Below, one piece after another: positions 1-13,054 of a stretch of DNA of 64,000 nt. Source of the DNA: Leucogyrophana mollusca. Taxonomy: Eukaryota; Basidiomycota; Agaricomycetes; Boletales. The notes under the pieces are model-generated. The model saw nothing but the letters and a program-made list of their open reading frames with translations. It did no database searches and was not told where the DNA came from. Both the position numbers and the translations under genes were made by a program. The stretch spans positions 186,001-250,000 of the forward strand of contig MU266330.1 in the NCBI GenBank assembly GCA_021014945.1, given 5' to 3'. The stretch's first letter is position 1. Each line of letters opens with the position of its first letter.

Positions 1-790
1 GTTTCTATTACCCTTTTTCTGGATTCATCCTCCGTGCAGCGCACTTTCGTGCACGGCTCTCCGCGTCCAAATTCTACAAGACTATTTATTCTCGGCGGTT
101 GTTGCTCCACCTGCCTTGGTAGCGCAAGAATTGATCCCCGCTTCGACTCTGAGAACAGGAGTGAGAGCCACTCGGTCGCTAATCCATAGCTTTGAATATT
201 GTCTAGCGTCAGACAGCGTGGTCCAGTTCTGATACCGGAAGCGGGTGTTCTGTTTCTCCTGAAATAAAGAGGCGTTGACGGTAACGACAGTGGGGTCAGT
301 GTATTTACACGCTTCGAAGCCGCGAATCATCCTAGGCGAGTTTGAGCGAGACTCTGTCCTGGCCCCTGGGGCCGGCCGAGCGTCGGAGCCGCGCTCAGAA
401 TTTCATTCCCTGCGACTTAACGACTGATGGCTGCTACACGAAATTTCCCCGCCCGTTCCAGAGTACTAAAATCAGCGTAATACCGCTCTCAATGGCAACC
501 CGTGACAGTTCACGTTAGAGGTTGAAGATACTCCCGCACTTCGTTGCCACACCTACCCACGACTTTGCGACGGCACAGTGGGTAGTGTGCCAGCCTATTG
601 TTTTGCCGCTCCCATAGGAGAAAGCTCTTGACACTAGCTAGTAGTAACATCCTTGTGCTTAGTTCTGGCCCCCCGCATGCCTATTCGGATGGCGGATACC
701 AATACTAAGTTCCAACCCCGCGCACTATGCGCAGCTTACTAATCAACAACTTGGACGAGTGGACCTGTGTCCGCGACGGCGACTTCAAAC
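1..790. other. Left edge, no assignable gene
   Basis: No family-recognisable coding sequence was found. The longest open stretch is a minus-strand frame at 82-330 (82 codons, from ATG at 330 to a stop at 82), which could be the last exon of a gene or chance. It has no motif I recognise and I could not find an upstream exon that joins to it. The last 100 bases are presumably the promoter and 5' leader of the splicing-factor gene that starts at 791. Confidence 0.4.
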
Positions 791-1268
791 ATGGCAGTAC
801 CCAGACCAACAGTAAGTCTTTATATCGTCTCTGTCCCACGTGTTGTTACTGAGGAACGTTCTCAGTCGAAGCTTCCCCCAGGTGCAAACCGCATCCTGTT
901 TGTGAAGAATCTGAACTACCAGATTACCGGGGAAGACTTGTACGACTTATTTGGGCGATATGGCAGCATAAGGCAGATACGCATTGGAAACGAGCAGAAA
1001 ACCAAAGGAACTGCCTTTGTTGTGTTCGATGATGTTATGGATGTGCGTTTTGTCGTCCCTGCGAACATAGCTTTGTGGCTCATTCCTAGTGACACAGGCC
1101 AAAAATGCGCTGGACCACCTTAACGGCTTCCATCTCCAGGAGCGATACATCGTCGTGCTGTATCACATGCCAGCAAAACAAGACGCCGCTGCTGCCAAGG
1201 CTGAGCTGGCCCGAAGAGAAGAAGAACTGGTTCAGCTCAAACAAAAGCACAATATCGGGGATGATTGA
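791..1268 (+). CDS. SF3B6: Splicing factor 3B subunit 6 (SF3b p14), RRM protein
   Basis: Small nuclear subunit of the SF3b part of U2 snRNP, which contacts the branch-point adenosine during early spliceosome assembly. Three exons (791-811, 866-1042, 1098-1268) join in frame to a protein of 122 residues, close to the 125 of human p14. The single RRM is clear: RNP2 is ILFVKNL (just after LPPGANR), RNP1 is KGTAFVVFDD, and LDHLNGFHLQERYIVVLYH follows as in p14. The C-terminus is a charged helix ending HNIGDD. I chose the ATG at 791 because the short first exon MAVPRPT joins directly to SKLPPGANR; the in-frame codon at 767 is GTG. Both introns have GT-AG borders and are about 55 bp. The next gene downstream is almost 4 kb away. 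Confidence 0.93.
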
Positions 1269-4200
1269 TGTCCCTGCAACGCTCAACCTGTGACTCCGCC
1301 ATTCGTGTCATTTTATTAGTGCATGTATTGATATATTATTGTCCTGTATTGCCCCAGTCATTCTGGTCCCACCTAAGGTACCACGCTTTCGACTTGTGAA
1401 GGAGAGTAAAGTCCAATTGAAGTCTATGTGAAAGTCGTTGTCTCGAAAGACTGTCTTCTACGCGGATGATGTAGTCCTGACTACTGGGTATGTATCGTCG
1501 AATGTCATAAAATCGTGGAGGTGTGCCCATTAGGGCTTTGCTGGGTAACCTGATCGGTGGAGTGTTTGTTGTCTCTAGCTGCAATTAGGACATTTTTTGT
1601 CTATCTGAGGGGCTGTAAAACAAATAAAACTAAGGTGAGATGCCTCGGGGTTAGAAAAGGATGGGTGCGGACCATATTGTTGAGGATATTGATGGCTTAT
1701 ATCAAATTGTTGAGTGTTGTTGATTACGGAGGTGACCAGAAGGTGACTCACTATTGCCAGCATGACTTGGTACACTGTGGGGGTACACAGGTGGGCGGGT
1801 GTTTGCGGCTGAATTTGCAGTTACGAAGGTCACATTTGATCTCGAACGACGTCAGCATGATGGTGGCAGACACAGCTTGATTGGAGTCTCTTACCTCTTC
1901 GTCAGGCTATATATTCGTCACAATAGGAAATGAGCCCTTCGGCGGTCTTTCAGATTGATCAACAGAGTTTCCCTACCAAATTAACGGTATGCCCGCAGCT
2001 ACAGATAAATGTCAGTTCAAGGCTAGTGAATACCATCAGAGTTGTCTCGACGTACACTTTGTATGTGTTCCTTACTCTAAGGTGAGGCCAAAGCTGAGAG
2101 TCACGCGAGTAATACAACGAGCGACGGCTTACCTTCTCCAGTAGCACATGGTGATATAGATAGTGCTGCTACAGGCTGCGCTAAGGTCTTGCTTTTATAC
2201 CTCAAACGGGGGATACTGTGACGAGATCGTTCTCTCACCCGCTTACACGGAAACGTGAATGTGGCCGACATGGGGAACACCCATGGATGCGGCCATTCAC
2301 GGTAATCGTCAAATGGTTAAGACGAATACCTGGAAAGGGATGACAAGGAACTTGGGGCCGCTCGCACGATCAGTAAGTGAGAGGTCAAGGTTTGAGCCAG
2401 ATCTGTGCACTCACCCTGAATGCCGTTCGCAGACATGGGATTAAACTGCGAGGGCCGCAGATCGTGAAACCTCGCCATGAGGTTATTTCATAATGGAGTG
2501 AAGAAGTGAAGTTTCGTGCGTACAAAGTTTGAGTCGGAAGTTATGAAGCCAGAGCCCGTGTAAAGCAGACAGATTGCCCCTTCTGAAGACGTGGGGCGAA
2601 CTGAAAGACGGCATTCGAATCTTCTTCGTTCCCGATATAAAATCTCACAACTCGCGCCAGAAAAATTCCAGCATGTGAAGAGTTGTACACAAGGAGCGCG
2701 ATGGGCCATACCAATAGCCTAAATTACTCTGAGCGGCCCGGGGACTTACAAACGGTTCCGGTTGGGACTCAGAGTAACTTCGGCTCGAAACATTTAGGTA
2801 CTGTTCAAGCTTTACCTACATACGCCGTGTCAAGAAAACTGTCAATCTCGTGTCATCAAAAGTATCCCTACTGCCACACGGTTCTATATCCACAGCCTGT
2901 CAGCGCTTCGACTCCTTGGCCCTTGTTCTGAAATCAGCTAAGGATCCTCCACCTTCTCGAGTTAACCTTGTTCCGCGACGAGGCACGCTAGAGTTTAGCT
3001 CTACGGCCACTAAAGAATGATTGGAAAGCCGTTTCAAGACAGAATAGTGGTAAGACGGAGCATATCTGGTGATCCGAGGCTATTTTGGCGTCGTGTCTGG
3101 GAAGTCGGCCGAGCGCAGGTCCATGGACTCGACTGAGCCGCCCGCTCACCGCAGGTGGCAGATATTAATGCTGGAAAAAATTCCCCGAACTTTCCATGAC
3201 ACCCAAGCGCTCATGGATGCCAGAAAACGCAGATCCTGCATACCTCCATTTGGACCTTGAGGTGTCGATGATTGACGCCTAGGACTGATTTCTTCCGAAG
3301 CTGCATGCTCCCTCAGGCGAATAGCTTGTTCTTGAGGTAAGGGAGACCAGGCGGAAGCTGGTGATTTTCAGGCACTCCGGAGCCATACCCGATTTCAACG
3401 GTCTCACCCTGGCCACACGGTAGTCTCAAGACCACCTTCTGCAAGTCTGCAAAAATACAAGGTATTCTCGTTCAAGCGTAGAATTCTGTCCATTCTTATC
3501 ACAATGACCAACTCATTATCCCATAGCGGCTATAGGCTCTTCCGCTGCTACCTCATAGGCTTCCAAGCACCTGCCAAACAATCGCAGCCACCTTGCCTTA
3601 TCATCAGGGTTCGCGAGCATCATCGATATCATATGTGAAGCTTGGCGGTGGCATGGCAGTATAATCCCTGCGCATCAGCCGCAGCATCAGCTTCCTGCGC
3701 CAACACCCGGCGCTCTCGGACAAATTCCCCGATGTTCCTCTTCCATTGCCGTGATTCCTCCACGGCGCACCGCTGGATAACACAATTCTGTCACGCGAAC
3801 TGATCTCGACGCTTCCTGAAGAATTGCACGTTCTTTACGGCGAATATGGTGTTTCTCTTGCTTGGCCGCGCTGGACGAAGCGCCACGAAATTACACTTGA
3901 TGTGTCTGGGCCCTGGACTGCTTCATGCTGCAACTTGCCACGCATCTCCGAACGCCGACAACGCGCCTCTTCTCCGGTATCAGAGCACGATATGAGAGGC
4001 CCCACGGAGGTCCGCGCTTTGTTTTATCCACATGGAAGTCTCGCCTCCCGCGTAGCGATTACCTTTGCTTGAATTTTCTTTATACTCGTCTTGTCCACGA
4101 AGTCTAAGCGGGTGCCACGCCTCGAAAATCACGGTCATCTCTTCATGCGCGGGCGTGAAATCGACTGGACCCGTTCCCTGTTCTATCTTTGACAAACAGT

Positions 4201-5078
4201 CTTTCCATTCCCGTTAAACGGATTCGCCCTTCTGCCCGCGCTCTCACCCAGCCTTCGTTCTCCGCACTATGGTGGACTGCCACCCATACTCCTATATTTC
4301 CATTTCCCTTTCGGCCACTTCGAATCTCCCAGCTCTTCCAAACGAACACAACTCGCTACTGTGTGGTCTGTAACTCCTTTGGCCGTTGTTCTCCATCCAT
4401 CTGAATTGTCCGAGATGGTTGTATCATATTCCCCGGGAGTGTCCGCCGTCAAAAATATCATTTGGGACCGTTTCACCGCGGCAACAAAAAATTAGTGGTG
4501 TCGGGCAATGTCATACCAACAATACATCACCGGTATTCTTAACTGCAGACGCGGATGAATTGGAGTGATTCACGCACACTTCCCTTTAGGCCGCCGTCAC
4601 CACAGCTTAGTACGAACGAGTCGACTATCTGCCTGACGTCTATTTTACGCACGGCTAAGTCATCGACGAATTGATAGTATGACCACATCGGATAATTGCA
4701 GTCTTCGAACGTATGGATGTGGTTTCGCTATTCATGAATCTTCCCGAGAGGACAGGGGCGTGAGACCCCGAGGATGATGGCAAACCTTTCTATTATTCGG
4801 CCCCGTCCAACGCTATGACACTTTGAGGGAGGCAGCCGCATTTAGGATCTTCGGAGAGCCTTCGAGGGACAAGGCTTGAATGGCGTGTAAAGATGATTGC
4901 ATTCTGTTACTTTTAGCACCTCGTCATACAACCAGAGCTAATAAGGAAGGCAAAACAGACGATAATAGTGCAACAGGAACGGGCAAGCTTGTACAATACA
5001 AAAAAGTGCAGAGCACAGTAGACCGTCGGTCTCGAAAATATCACCATTCAAAATACCGACGGAGGGACTGGTAAACTT
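1269..5078. other. 3.8-kb gene-empty block
   Basis: Many short open frames occur here on both strands (for example 1557-1880, 2683-2931, 3824-4072 and 4143-4349), but none has a recognisable motif, a convincing exon chain or the codon pattern of neighbouring genes. I saw no transposase, reverse transcriptase, terminal repeat or tRNA. It is the longest empty stretch in the window and could hold a non-coding transcript or a decayed mobile element, but nothing I can see proves either. Confidence 0.5.
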
Positions 5079-6707
5079 CTAGATAAGCTCCGCAGCATTC
5101 ACCGGCATTTCGTCCTGTGATACATAGTAAGCAACGGGGGAGATTGGTCGAAATCACAGCAACTCACAATCTGAGTGCTGTAAAATTGTTCTACAGAGTG
5201 TGGTTAATTAATGATGGCGATGATAAAAAGAGCAATGACGTACCGATGTCTCGGAGGATGCGAACATCGTCCACCGTCACGAACTGCTCATACGTCAGAT
5301 ATTTGATCGGCTGGTTAGAATCCAGTAAACGTACGTTGATAGCAACACCTTTCCTCCCAAAGCGACCCGAACGGCCAATACGATGGATATAGTTCTCACG
5401 ATTGCTGTGTGAAGGCGTATGGCAGTGAGCATGAGTATGACTGGCGCGGGAAAAGCAATTACGCAGGTAGATCATAATTGATGACAAGAGACACTTGTTG
5501 CACATCGATTCCTCGGGCCCACACGTCTGTAGTGATGAGCACGCGACTACAAGAATGGTCAAAAAAGGGCTCGAGTTCACAGAATGACACTCACGATGTT
5601 CCGCCACGGAACTCCGCCATGATAGCGTCGCGCTCCTTCTGCACCATCTCACCATGCATTGACGAAACAGTGAAGTTCGCTGCACGCATCTTCTCCGTCA
5701 ACCAATCCACCTGCGTGTAAATTTATGTCAGCTTGAGTTTGCCGCTACTTTAATTGGCCTAACTGACCTTGCGTCGAGTGTTGCAGAAAATCACGGCTTG
5801 CGTAATTGTAAGCGTGTCATAGAGGTCGCATAGCGTATCAAATTTCCAGTCCTCCTTCTCTACGGCCACGAAGAACTGCTTGATTCCTTCCAGCGTCAGC
5901 TCATCACGCTTTACGAGGATACGAATTGGGTCGGTCATAAATTTCGTCGTCATCTCCAAAACATCGTAGGGCAGGGTGGCACTGAGAAGTACGACCTGCG
6001 TAGCGGGGGGCAGGTAGCGATACACATCGTATATCTGGTCTTTGAATCCCTTGTTGAGCAGTTCGTCCGCTTCATCAAGAACAAGCATTTTAATGTTCCG
6101 CGTCCGTAGGGCTCTCCTCCGTATCATGTCGAAGACACGTCCTGGAGTACCGGAGACGACATGTTGGCCGTACTCCAACTTGCGGATATCTTCTCCGATA
6201 GAGGTACCGCCGATACATGCATGACACTGGACGTTCATGTAGTCTCCAAGAGCAAGGACGACAGATTGAATTTGGGTTGCCAGTTCGCGAGTTGGCGACA
6301 GAACAAGAGCCTGGGTTTCGCGAACAGATACATCGATGGATTGAAGGATGGATATCGAGAACGTGGCAGTTTTACCAGTTCCTGACTGTGCTTGTGCTAT
6401 AACGTCCCGTCCTTGCGTTATGGGCAATATGGCGCGCTGCTGGATGGCAGACGGCTTTTCAAAGTCTGCGATACAGTGATAAGTACGGTATAGCCTGACA
6501 CGGCACTCGTGACGAACGTACTGTAGGCGTATATACCGCGAAGAAGGTCCTCCTTCAGGTTGAGATCGTCAAAGGTTGAGATGACGGAGACCGCCTCCGA
6601 CGACTCGAAAACAAGTTTCTATATAAGCCGTCGCTTTAAGTGAGTGCACCAGGAAGAGGACAATAAATCAACAGACTGACATCGTCTCCTGCGTTAATGC
6701 CTGACAT
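5079..6707 (-). CDS. FAL1: DEAD-box RNA helicase eIF4A-III (FAL1)
   Basis: ATP-dependent RNA helicase of the eIF4A-III/FAL1 group, the RNA clamp of the exon junction complex in animals and an 18S rRNA maturation factor in yeast. Motifs in order: the Q-motif region [13 protein letters not shown], motif [29 protein letters not shown], then in the second domain [20 protein letters not shown] and [13 protein letters not shown]. The start at 6707 gives the short exon MSGINAGDD, which joins over an intron at 6619-6680 to [19 protein letters not shown], the typical eIF4A-III N-terminus. The last exons read [10 protein letters not shown] and then [11 protein letters not shown] before the stop at 5079, again typical of the subfamily. 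About eight short introns are needed. One donor, after YDLP, reads GC then gtaatt. It is divergent from SF3A3 with 131 bp between start codons. Confidence 0.94.
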
Positions 6708-6838
6708 TCTGGCGTATGAGCTTTCAATGAACGGTTGGAAGCAAAAACAGCAGAGTCGGAGTTCGAAATCTCCAGTATGGCTGAGGACGTTTGATGTTGA
6801 GAGTCCTTTCTGCTTGACCATCAGCTACAGCTTGCACA
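6708..6838. promoter_or_regulatory. Shared divergent promoter FAL1 / SF3A3
   Basis: Only 131 bp separate the start codons of the helicase (minus strand) and SF3A3 (plus strand), so both promoters and both 5' leaders must lie here or overlap the first exons. No clear TATA element is visible. The arrangement suggests co-expression of two genes of the same process; that is inference. Confidence 0.6.
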
Positions 6839-8731
6839 ATGGATTCCATTATCGAGGCGCAGCGACAAAATCACGAAGAAATAGAGCGTTATGAGACAGC
6901 GCTATATTCTTTGCTCTCCAGGAATCAACCGACGCACGAAACGAGACTACAAACCGAGCACAAAGCTTCTCAAGTCCTCGATCGCATTTCTTCTCGGGCG
7001 GCAACGTTGAATAATCATTATCTCGACGAGGATGCCAGAAAAGCCGAAATAGACTCTCTGACTGCTCCAGCGCAGCAGAATGACCTATCGGAATTCTACG
7101 CGCGGTTGGTGAAGATTCAGGACCACTACAACAAGTATCCTGATGCTGGCACAGGAGGATTCGACTTGGAGCTTGCTGCTCTCATGGAAGAGGGTAATCA
7201 AGATGGCATCGATGACGAATTTGAAGAGGAAGATCGTATGTCAACGTCAGGACCAGCTCCTCTCCCCGCTGACCCCGTCCTACAGCCGTCTCTTTGCTCT
7301 TCTCGGGTGAGGAGGCTTATGGGAAGTACCTTGACTTATACGCCAATCATACCGCGTATAACAATTTAAAAAATATTGCGAAGAGGCTGCCATATCTTCA
7401 ATATCTCGATGTCCTTCTTACCACACAGTCCGATTTGTTGCACAAGGAACTGTCGGGGGAGACCAAGCGCACAAAAGACTACGAGTCGTAAGCCATCTTA
7501 TCTTTCCTTGCGTTTCGCGTTATGTCTTATTTCGCCTGCCAGGTACATACAAAATCTTCATGACTACCTATTATCGTTCCTCAAACGGACCCAACCCCTC
7601 GTAGATACCCAGTCGAAGCACCGCGATGCCGAAGCCGAGTTTGATAGTAAGTGGGAAGCTGGCGACTTTGGGGACTGGGAAGAAAGCAAAACTGGTAAAC
7701 ACAATTTGAAGGCAAACGGAACTGGAGAGGGGATATGGTGCTCTGCATGTAAGTACTTTGTCACTTTGTATCCATTTAACAACCTCAAATGCGACGTGCT
7801 TAGGCCAAAAGAGTTACTCGAAACAGACCGTATATGACGCGCATCTGACCTCGAAGAAGCACCTGAAAGCCACCTCCAAGCAGGCGTCCTCCGATGCACC
7901 CCCGTCCAACCCAAATGGCACGCTTACCCCGACCACCCAACTCCCCGCTAGCCAATCTCTTCAAAAGTCCAGATTTCGAAATGCCGCATTGCTCACGCAT
8001 CTAACAACATCTCTTCTCGCCATACTTGCGCCTACTGTTAACGAGACGAAATCGAACGTGGAGCGTCGTTTCTCTCTCACTGCTCGTGAACGCGAACAGG
8101 AACTGTTGGAGCAAGCGAAGCCCCCGGCCGCTCCCACGAACGCCTCTGGTGATGGAGTCACTGGTGAGGAGGAGGAGGAAGAGGAAAGAATCTATAACCC
8201 TCTCAAGCTTCCGCTCGGATGGGACGGAAAGCCTATACCGTACTGGCTATACAAACTTCACGGACTTGGAGTGGAGTACCGGTGCGAGATTTGCTCGGAC
8301 CACGTGTACATGGGAAGGTGCGTTCGTCGTTTCCGATACAATGGCGACGAAGCTTACAACTCTCTTGAATAGGAAAAATTTCGACCGACACTTTCAGGTA
8401 GATATGTCTGTTTTTATATGATTTCTTCGAGCTTATCGCCGCTGGCAGGAATCACGGCACGCTTTTGGCATGCGAGCTTTGGGCTTGCCAAACACCAAAC
8501 ATTTCCACGAGATCACCCGTATTGAAGATGCACTCTCTCGTGAGTCTCTCCTTGTTCTTTGTCATATCCCTGGTACAATGACACGCCGCCTCACCAGTTG
8601 CCGAGAAACTCAAGCAAGAGGGGAGACATGAAATCTTTGAACAGGAGACCATGGAGGAACTTGAAGATGACGAGGGAAATGTGTACAACCGGAAGACATA
8701 CGAAGACCTGAAAAAACAAGGACTGATCTGA
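6839..8731 (+). CDS. SF3A3: Splicing factor 3A subunit 3 (SF3a60)
   Basis: Subunit of SF3a, which with SF3b turns 15S U2 snRNP into the active 17S form; nuclear. The N-terminus ([19 protein letters not shown]) and the segment [19 protein letters not shown] are characteristic of SF3a60. The middle carries a matrin-type C2H2 zinc finger, WCSAC then HLTSKKHLK. The Cys-Gln junction is made by splicing the intron that starts at 7750. The C-terminal region has the second finger, [14 protein letters not shown], joined over an intron to KNFDRHFQ and then to [19 protein letters not shown], the family signature. The last exon reads [15 protein letters not shown] and stops at 8731. At least seven short introns are needed. 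A Pro/Gly/Glu-rich linker before the C-terminal domain (about 8110-8200) is less conserved. The stop lies 130 bp from the convergent phosphatase gene. Confidence 0.93.
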
Positions 8732-8861
8732 GCTTCCACTTCTCTACGTTGTCCCTGTCTGTAATTATATCTATTTTTGCCGCCATATCAGATAAATCAT
8801 CCTGGCGTAATTATGTCCCACTCGAAGTACTGCACTTCTTGGGTATTTTATGCGGGTGTTG

Positions 8862-11800
8862 TTACTCAGCTATATCTCCAGCTCTGCTTTGTCTCGGCCG
8901 AGGAGGCGGTGGCGGGCGTGTGGCTTGCATAGGTGTAATGGGAGTCTGCAGGGACATCGCGTGGGTGTATAATTCCTCGTCGGATGAAGAAGGTGATGAA
9001 GACAGGGGTGACTCAGCCGGAGAATCAAACGGGTTCGATGAAGACTGTCGCTCGGAAAGGTGTACAGCCAAGATAGGGAACACGCCATTTGGATGTTCTA
9101 CCGACTTGATCAGCCACGTCACAATAGAGTGACAAATACTAACCTGGCTTGTCCCACCAAGCTCCTTCGTCGGAGCTGGGAGGCGGCACTGAGAGGGGTG
9201 GATGGATTTAGCTCTCTGAGTCACCACCTGCGGCGGCCACTTACGTTCCACCAGGTGGGTTGGCAGCATCAAAGCGGCAAGTTTTTCATCGAGCTTTTCA
9301 CCGGGGGAAGTAGATAGGGTGCTCTCCATAAGGAGGCGAGATAGCGCGGCTCTTTTTACGACATCGATGATTCGCACCTCCGCCCTAAAGAGCGCAAAGA
9401 CTATGTTCCTGGATCAGCAGCCGACCATAGCATGGGTTACGGGTAGAATTTACCAGGTCGATGATCGGAACCTTTCAGCTCAGCTCGCGAGTACACAGCT
9501 AAGTCGAAAGGTCCTTTGAACAAGATTCTATCTGCGACAACGTAAGATTGATCAAGTTGGAATCAGAGCTGGACCTACCTGTCCACGCGGGCACCCGCAT
9601 CTTCTCGCTGGTGTCGTAGTTGTCCGTGCCCAGATCATACTTGTATGTTGGTCGAAACAAGAGCGGACCTTCTTCGTATCCAGTAAAAGCCTCTCCATCA
9701 TCGATCGCTTGTCTAAGCTAATGTTGAACCTAATCAGAGGGGAAATGCCCCACCCAGCTAATTCTGCACGAACCTGATCTGCCGCCACCAAGGAGTCAAA
9801 ATCTTCTGCCTCAGCCAGTGATCTAACCGCCTCGTTTTCGAGATTTATTCGATAGTTGGTATCCGCGAGCCATATGATATTTCTAAAAACAGCTGGAGAT
9901 TCGATGCAGCACATGGGACAGAATCGGACGCACTCATGGCTTTCAATGGTCTTCCCTTTTTGAAAATGCAAGCCATTCACGATCGTGCGAAAATCCGCAT
10001 TGCGCTCCTCGACGTTGGAGTGGCCAGCGGCAAGATGGGCGGTCAAAAAACAAAAACTTGTGTCATGGTAGTCCAGTCGCACGCCCACGGCCCCCTTGTT
10101 CCCAGACATGCCTCGGAGCCCTGTCTGGACGGATGCTGTGAGTTAACGAGGGTTGTTCTTTGCAGGAATTCAGTTCACCTTGCGTGTAGCACCTTCGACG
10201 TTACGAATCACGGCCGTCAATTCTGATCGAACCAAGACTATCAATGCCGTTCCTACTAACTGGAACATGCCGATGAGCAAATTTCTGTAGCGAAGTATGG
10301 GTACTTGTACGTGCCTGTTCACTGCGCAGCAGGACGTAGTCGCACTTTTTCAAAGGCCGGTGATCGAGTGATTCCAATATCCTTGCCTCCCACATCCGCC
10401 TATAGATTTAAAAGGTCTGACCCATGCATGTTTAACCATATACTTGACTGACCTTTTCTCAGGATCGGTTTGCACTAGCTGTTGTGCTGTGAGGGCGACA
10501 ATTTCCTGGAATCCGAGTATGAACATGTCTGGTCTTGGGAAACTTGGTCAGCTTGCGCAGAATTCCATATCTTCCGACTCACTCGGAAAAGTCTGCGTGA
10601 AAGACGATAATTATTACAAGCTTCACTCACGACACATGATGATTGGCTCACTGTCGCGAGGAAATAACCAAGGCAGGAGACTTTCCGAAGGCGGCTATGA
10701 GAATCGGTATGTTGGTACAGACATTTGTGAGAAAACCAGATATTTACCCTGCCGTTGAGGTTCCACGTCCCAACGAAGATACTGCATGGTTGGGTCGTAG
10801 AGTATTCCGAAAGCCTGGAAAAAATATAGTGGCAAAATATACAATGGTGGGCGCTCCTACCGTTGTTCCAGGACTTTGCGCACCGAGTCGTGAATTGGGT
10901 CGAAAATGTTCACTTGCTTTTGGTTGTTAAGATTACCCTGGCACCCGACAACCGTTGAGAACCGCCTTCCGCATCAGATGATGAATGGCCCACAAGGAAC
11001 ATGTCAATAGCGGTCTGCTTGCCCTTGTCTTGAAAGTTATTGATGTAAGCTCTCGACACACTCTTCGTGGCATCCGATAACACGCCTGGAAAACATTTGT
11101 CAGAAAGCGTGGTGTGCCATTACCATTAGCTTACCCGCCAACGTCCGCTTTCCGCTGCGCGTGAAACTAGTATTGAGGGCCCCCGTCCCAGCATATATAC
11201 GTGACAGCGCATCTCCATTCTCCGCCCATAACTCTCGGTGGTGAGTCCACAGGGCGCCGGCTTGCACCCATTCGCGACGAACAAGCATAAGGTACTGTTC
11301 GAGTGATCTGCGTGAGAGTATATCTTGGACAAAGTTTGTTCGGTCCAAACTGGATGGGACAATGATGAACCGTTACCCGCACATTTTACATTCACGTACC
11401 AGTCCAAGCAGTTCGTTCTGAAAACCCCCTTTTGTTCTGTGACAACTACGTCAGAACTTGTATCACACATTGTAAATCCGTAACGGTCCATGTTGTCGCT
11501 GATGCTCTCTAGCCGCCTGTAAAGAGCGAGTAATGTCAGAAACACTCTTCCAAGACATCGTGCAGCAGTCACACCTCAAATCCCTTACGATGCTATCGTG
11601 TCCACCAATTCGGACAGCGTTATGGAAATCATAATGAGTAACGCCAAGATCGTCGCCCCATATACCGCGAGCAAGCTGCAAATGCTTTGCGTATGCAGAG
11701 GTCAGGATGGCTTCATTTTCTTTGGATCCCAGCAGGTTGATCGCATGCGTCGCGCCGTACTCTTCCATTAAATGAGAGAAGTGACGTTCGAATGCTGGTT

Positions 11801-13054
11801 GCGATGCGCCGGGACGCGTGATTTGAATTCGGTGGCCAAAGGTTTGCAGGCCCTGCTGCTCCCAGAACACTGACCGAGTTATAAATTCAGTTTAGTGTAC
11901 AGGCTTGGGATCAACCAGGAGTGAAATGGGGTGCGCACAAGGAACACTGCCACGGACTTGTGCGTAGCTTACACAGTGCTGATCGGTGCTGAAGATAGTC
12001 TCTGTCTGTACAAATATGCAGATGAGCACACAAGTCGTGCAATGGCAGGAAAGACATACTTCCACAAAGTTTGCGGTGTGTCCATCATCATCTACCCCTC
12101 GGGTATTGAAGCGGGTTCCAGCACGTCGCCAACTGAGACGTGAAATGAGGGACAAGGTTGCGATCGCAGGCGATCCGTTGGTTGGAGGAGCTGGTAATGC
12201 CATCGTGAACACCCCAACGTAGCCTTGAACAGCCAGGATCTATTCCATGAATGCTATGGCTGCCATGATCCAACAAAGAGGTGCGAACGCACAATAAACT
12301 GGCAATGATCGAGATCTTCACGCTCGTGAGGATCAAGCTTCTCACGAAAATCAAGCAGACTTCGAACGATGTATTCGTTCCACACAAATCGCTCATCGAA
12401 AGTTGCGAGATCCGTCGAGGTGTGACGCTCTCGTGATAATCGTACCGACAACCTGGACGATATATCCCAGTGTGGCTCAAGTGCATAGTAGAAGGATCCA
12501 GAGGAAAGTATCTTGGTGAGAGGCATGCACGGGTGTTCAAAGACTGGGGCAGGGCCTGACTGGGGATAGTGCTCCCGGGTCATTAGGGTATCAGTGGCCT
12601 CGGGGTTGAGGAGAGTATCCTGAGAAGCTGAGAAATCGTCCCATGTCGAAGACGTTAGGCAGTAGAAAAGGACTTCATGGATCCTGGCAACCGTCTCTGG
12701 GGATGAATCCGAGGGTCGTGTGTTCCCTACTTCCGTCGCTGATGTTATAACTGCAAGAAAGGTTTCTGTGCAAAGATCACGACGATTAGCATAATCTCAA
12801 TTTCATAGTATTAACCATACCACACCATTATCTATGGAAATGAGACCCAGGCAGCCTTTGACGATGCGATTTGTGAGTCTGACGGCGCTGGTGAGATTGA
12901 CCTCGTCCTTTGGCAAGAACTCCACGATCACTTGGGAGGGATTGCTATCCGCGGCACGGAATATCAATGCGCGCGAAGGGCGCCCTTGCCTCTCGTCATG
13001 GGATCCAGTTACTAGGTAAAGAGTTCGCGGATTCTGACCAAGGTAGAGATGCAT
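8862..13054 (-). CDS. Synaptojanin-like phosphoinositide phosphatase (SAC + 5-phosphatase)
   Basis: Polyphosphoinositide phosphatase of the synaptojanin/Inp51-53 family, acting on PI4P and PI(4,5)P2 at membranes in endocytosis and Golgi traffic. The N-terminal SAC domain starts with [15 protein letters not shown] (ATG at 13054). It includes [22 protein letters not shown] and the catalytic FRTNCLDCLDRTN, whose second half is restored only when the intron at about 11346-11398 is removed. The 5-phosphatase domain has [53 protein letters not shown] and [14 protein letters not shown], all with the catalytic residues kept. The tail reads [17 protein letters not shown] and ends with a Ser/Pro-rich stretch including [10 protein letters not shown], a possible SH3 ligand like the synaptojanin tail. 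Many introns of 45-60 bp. An upstream in-frame Met at 13090 is possible. Confidence 0.9.
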
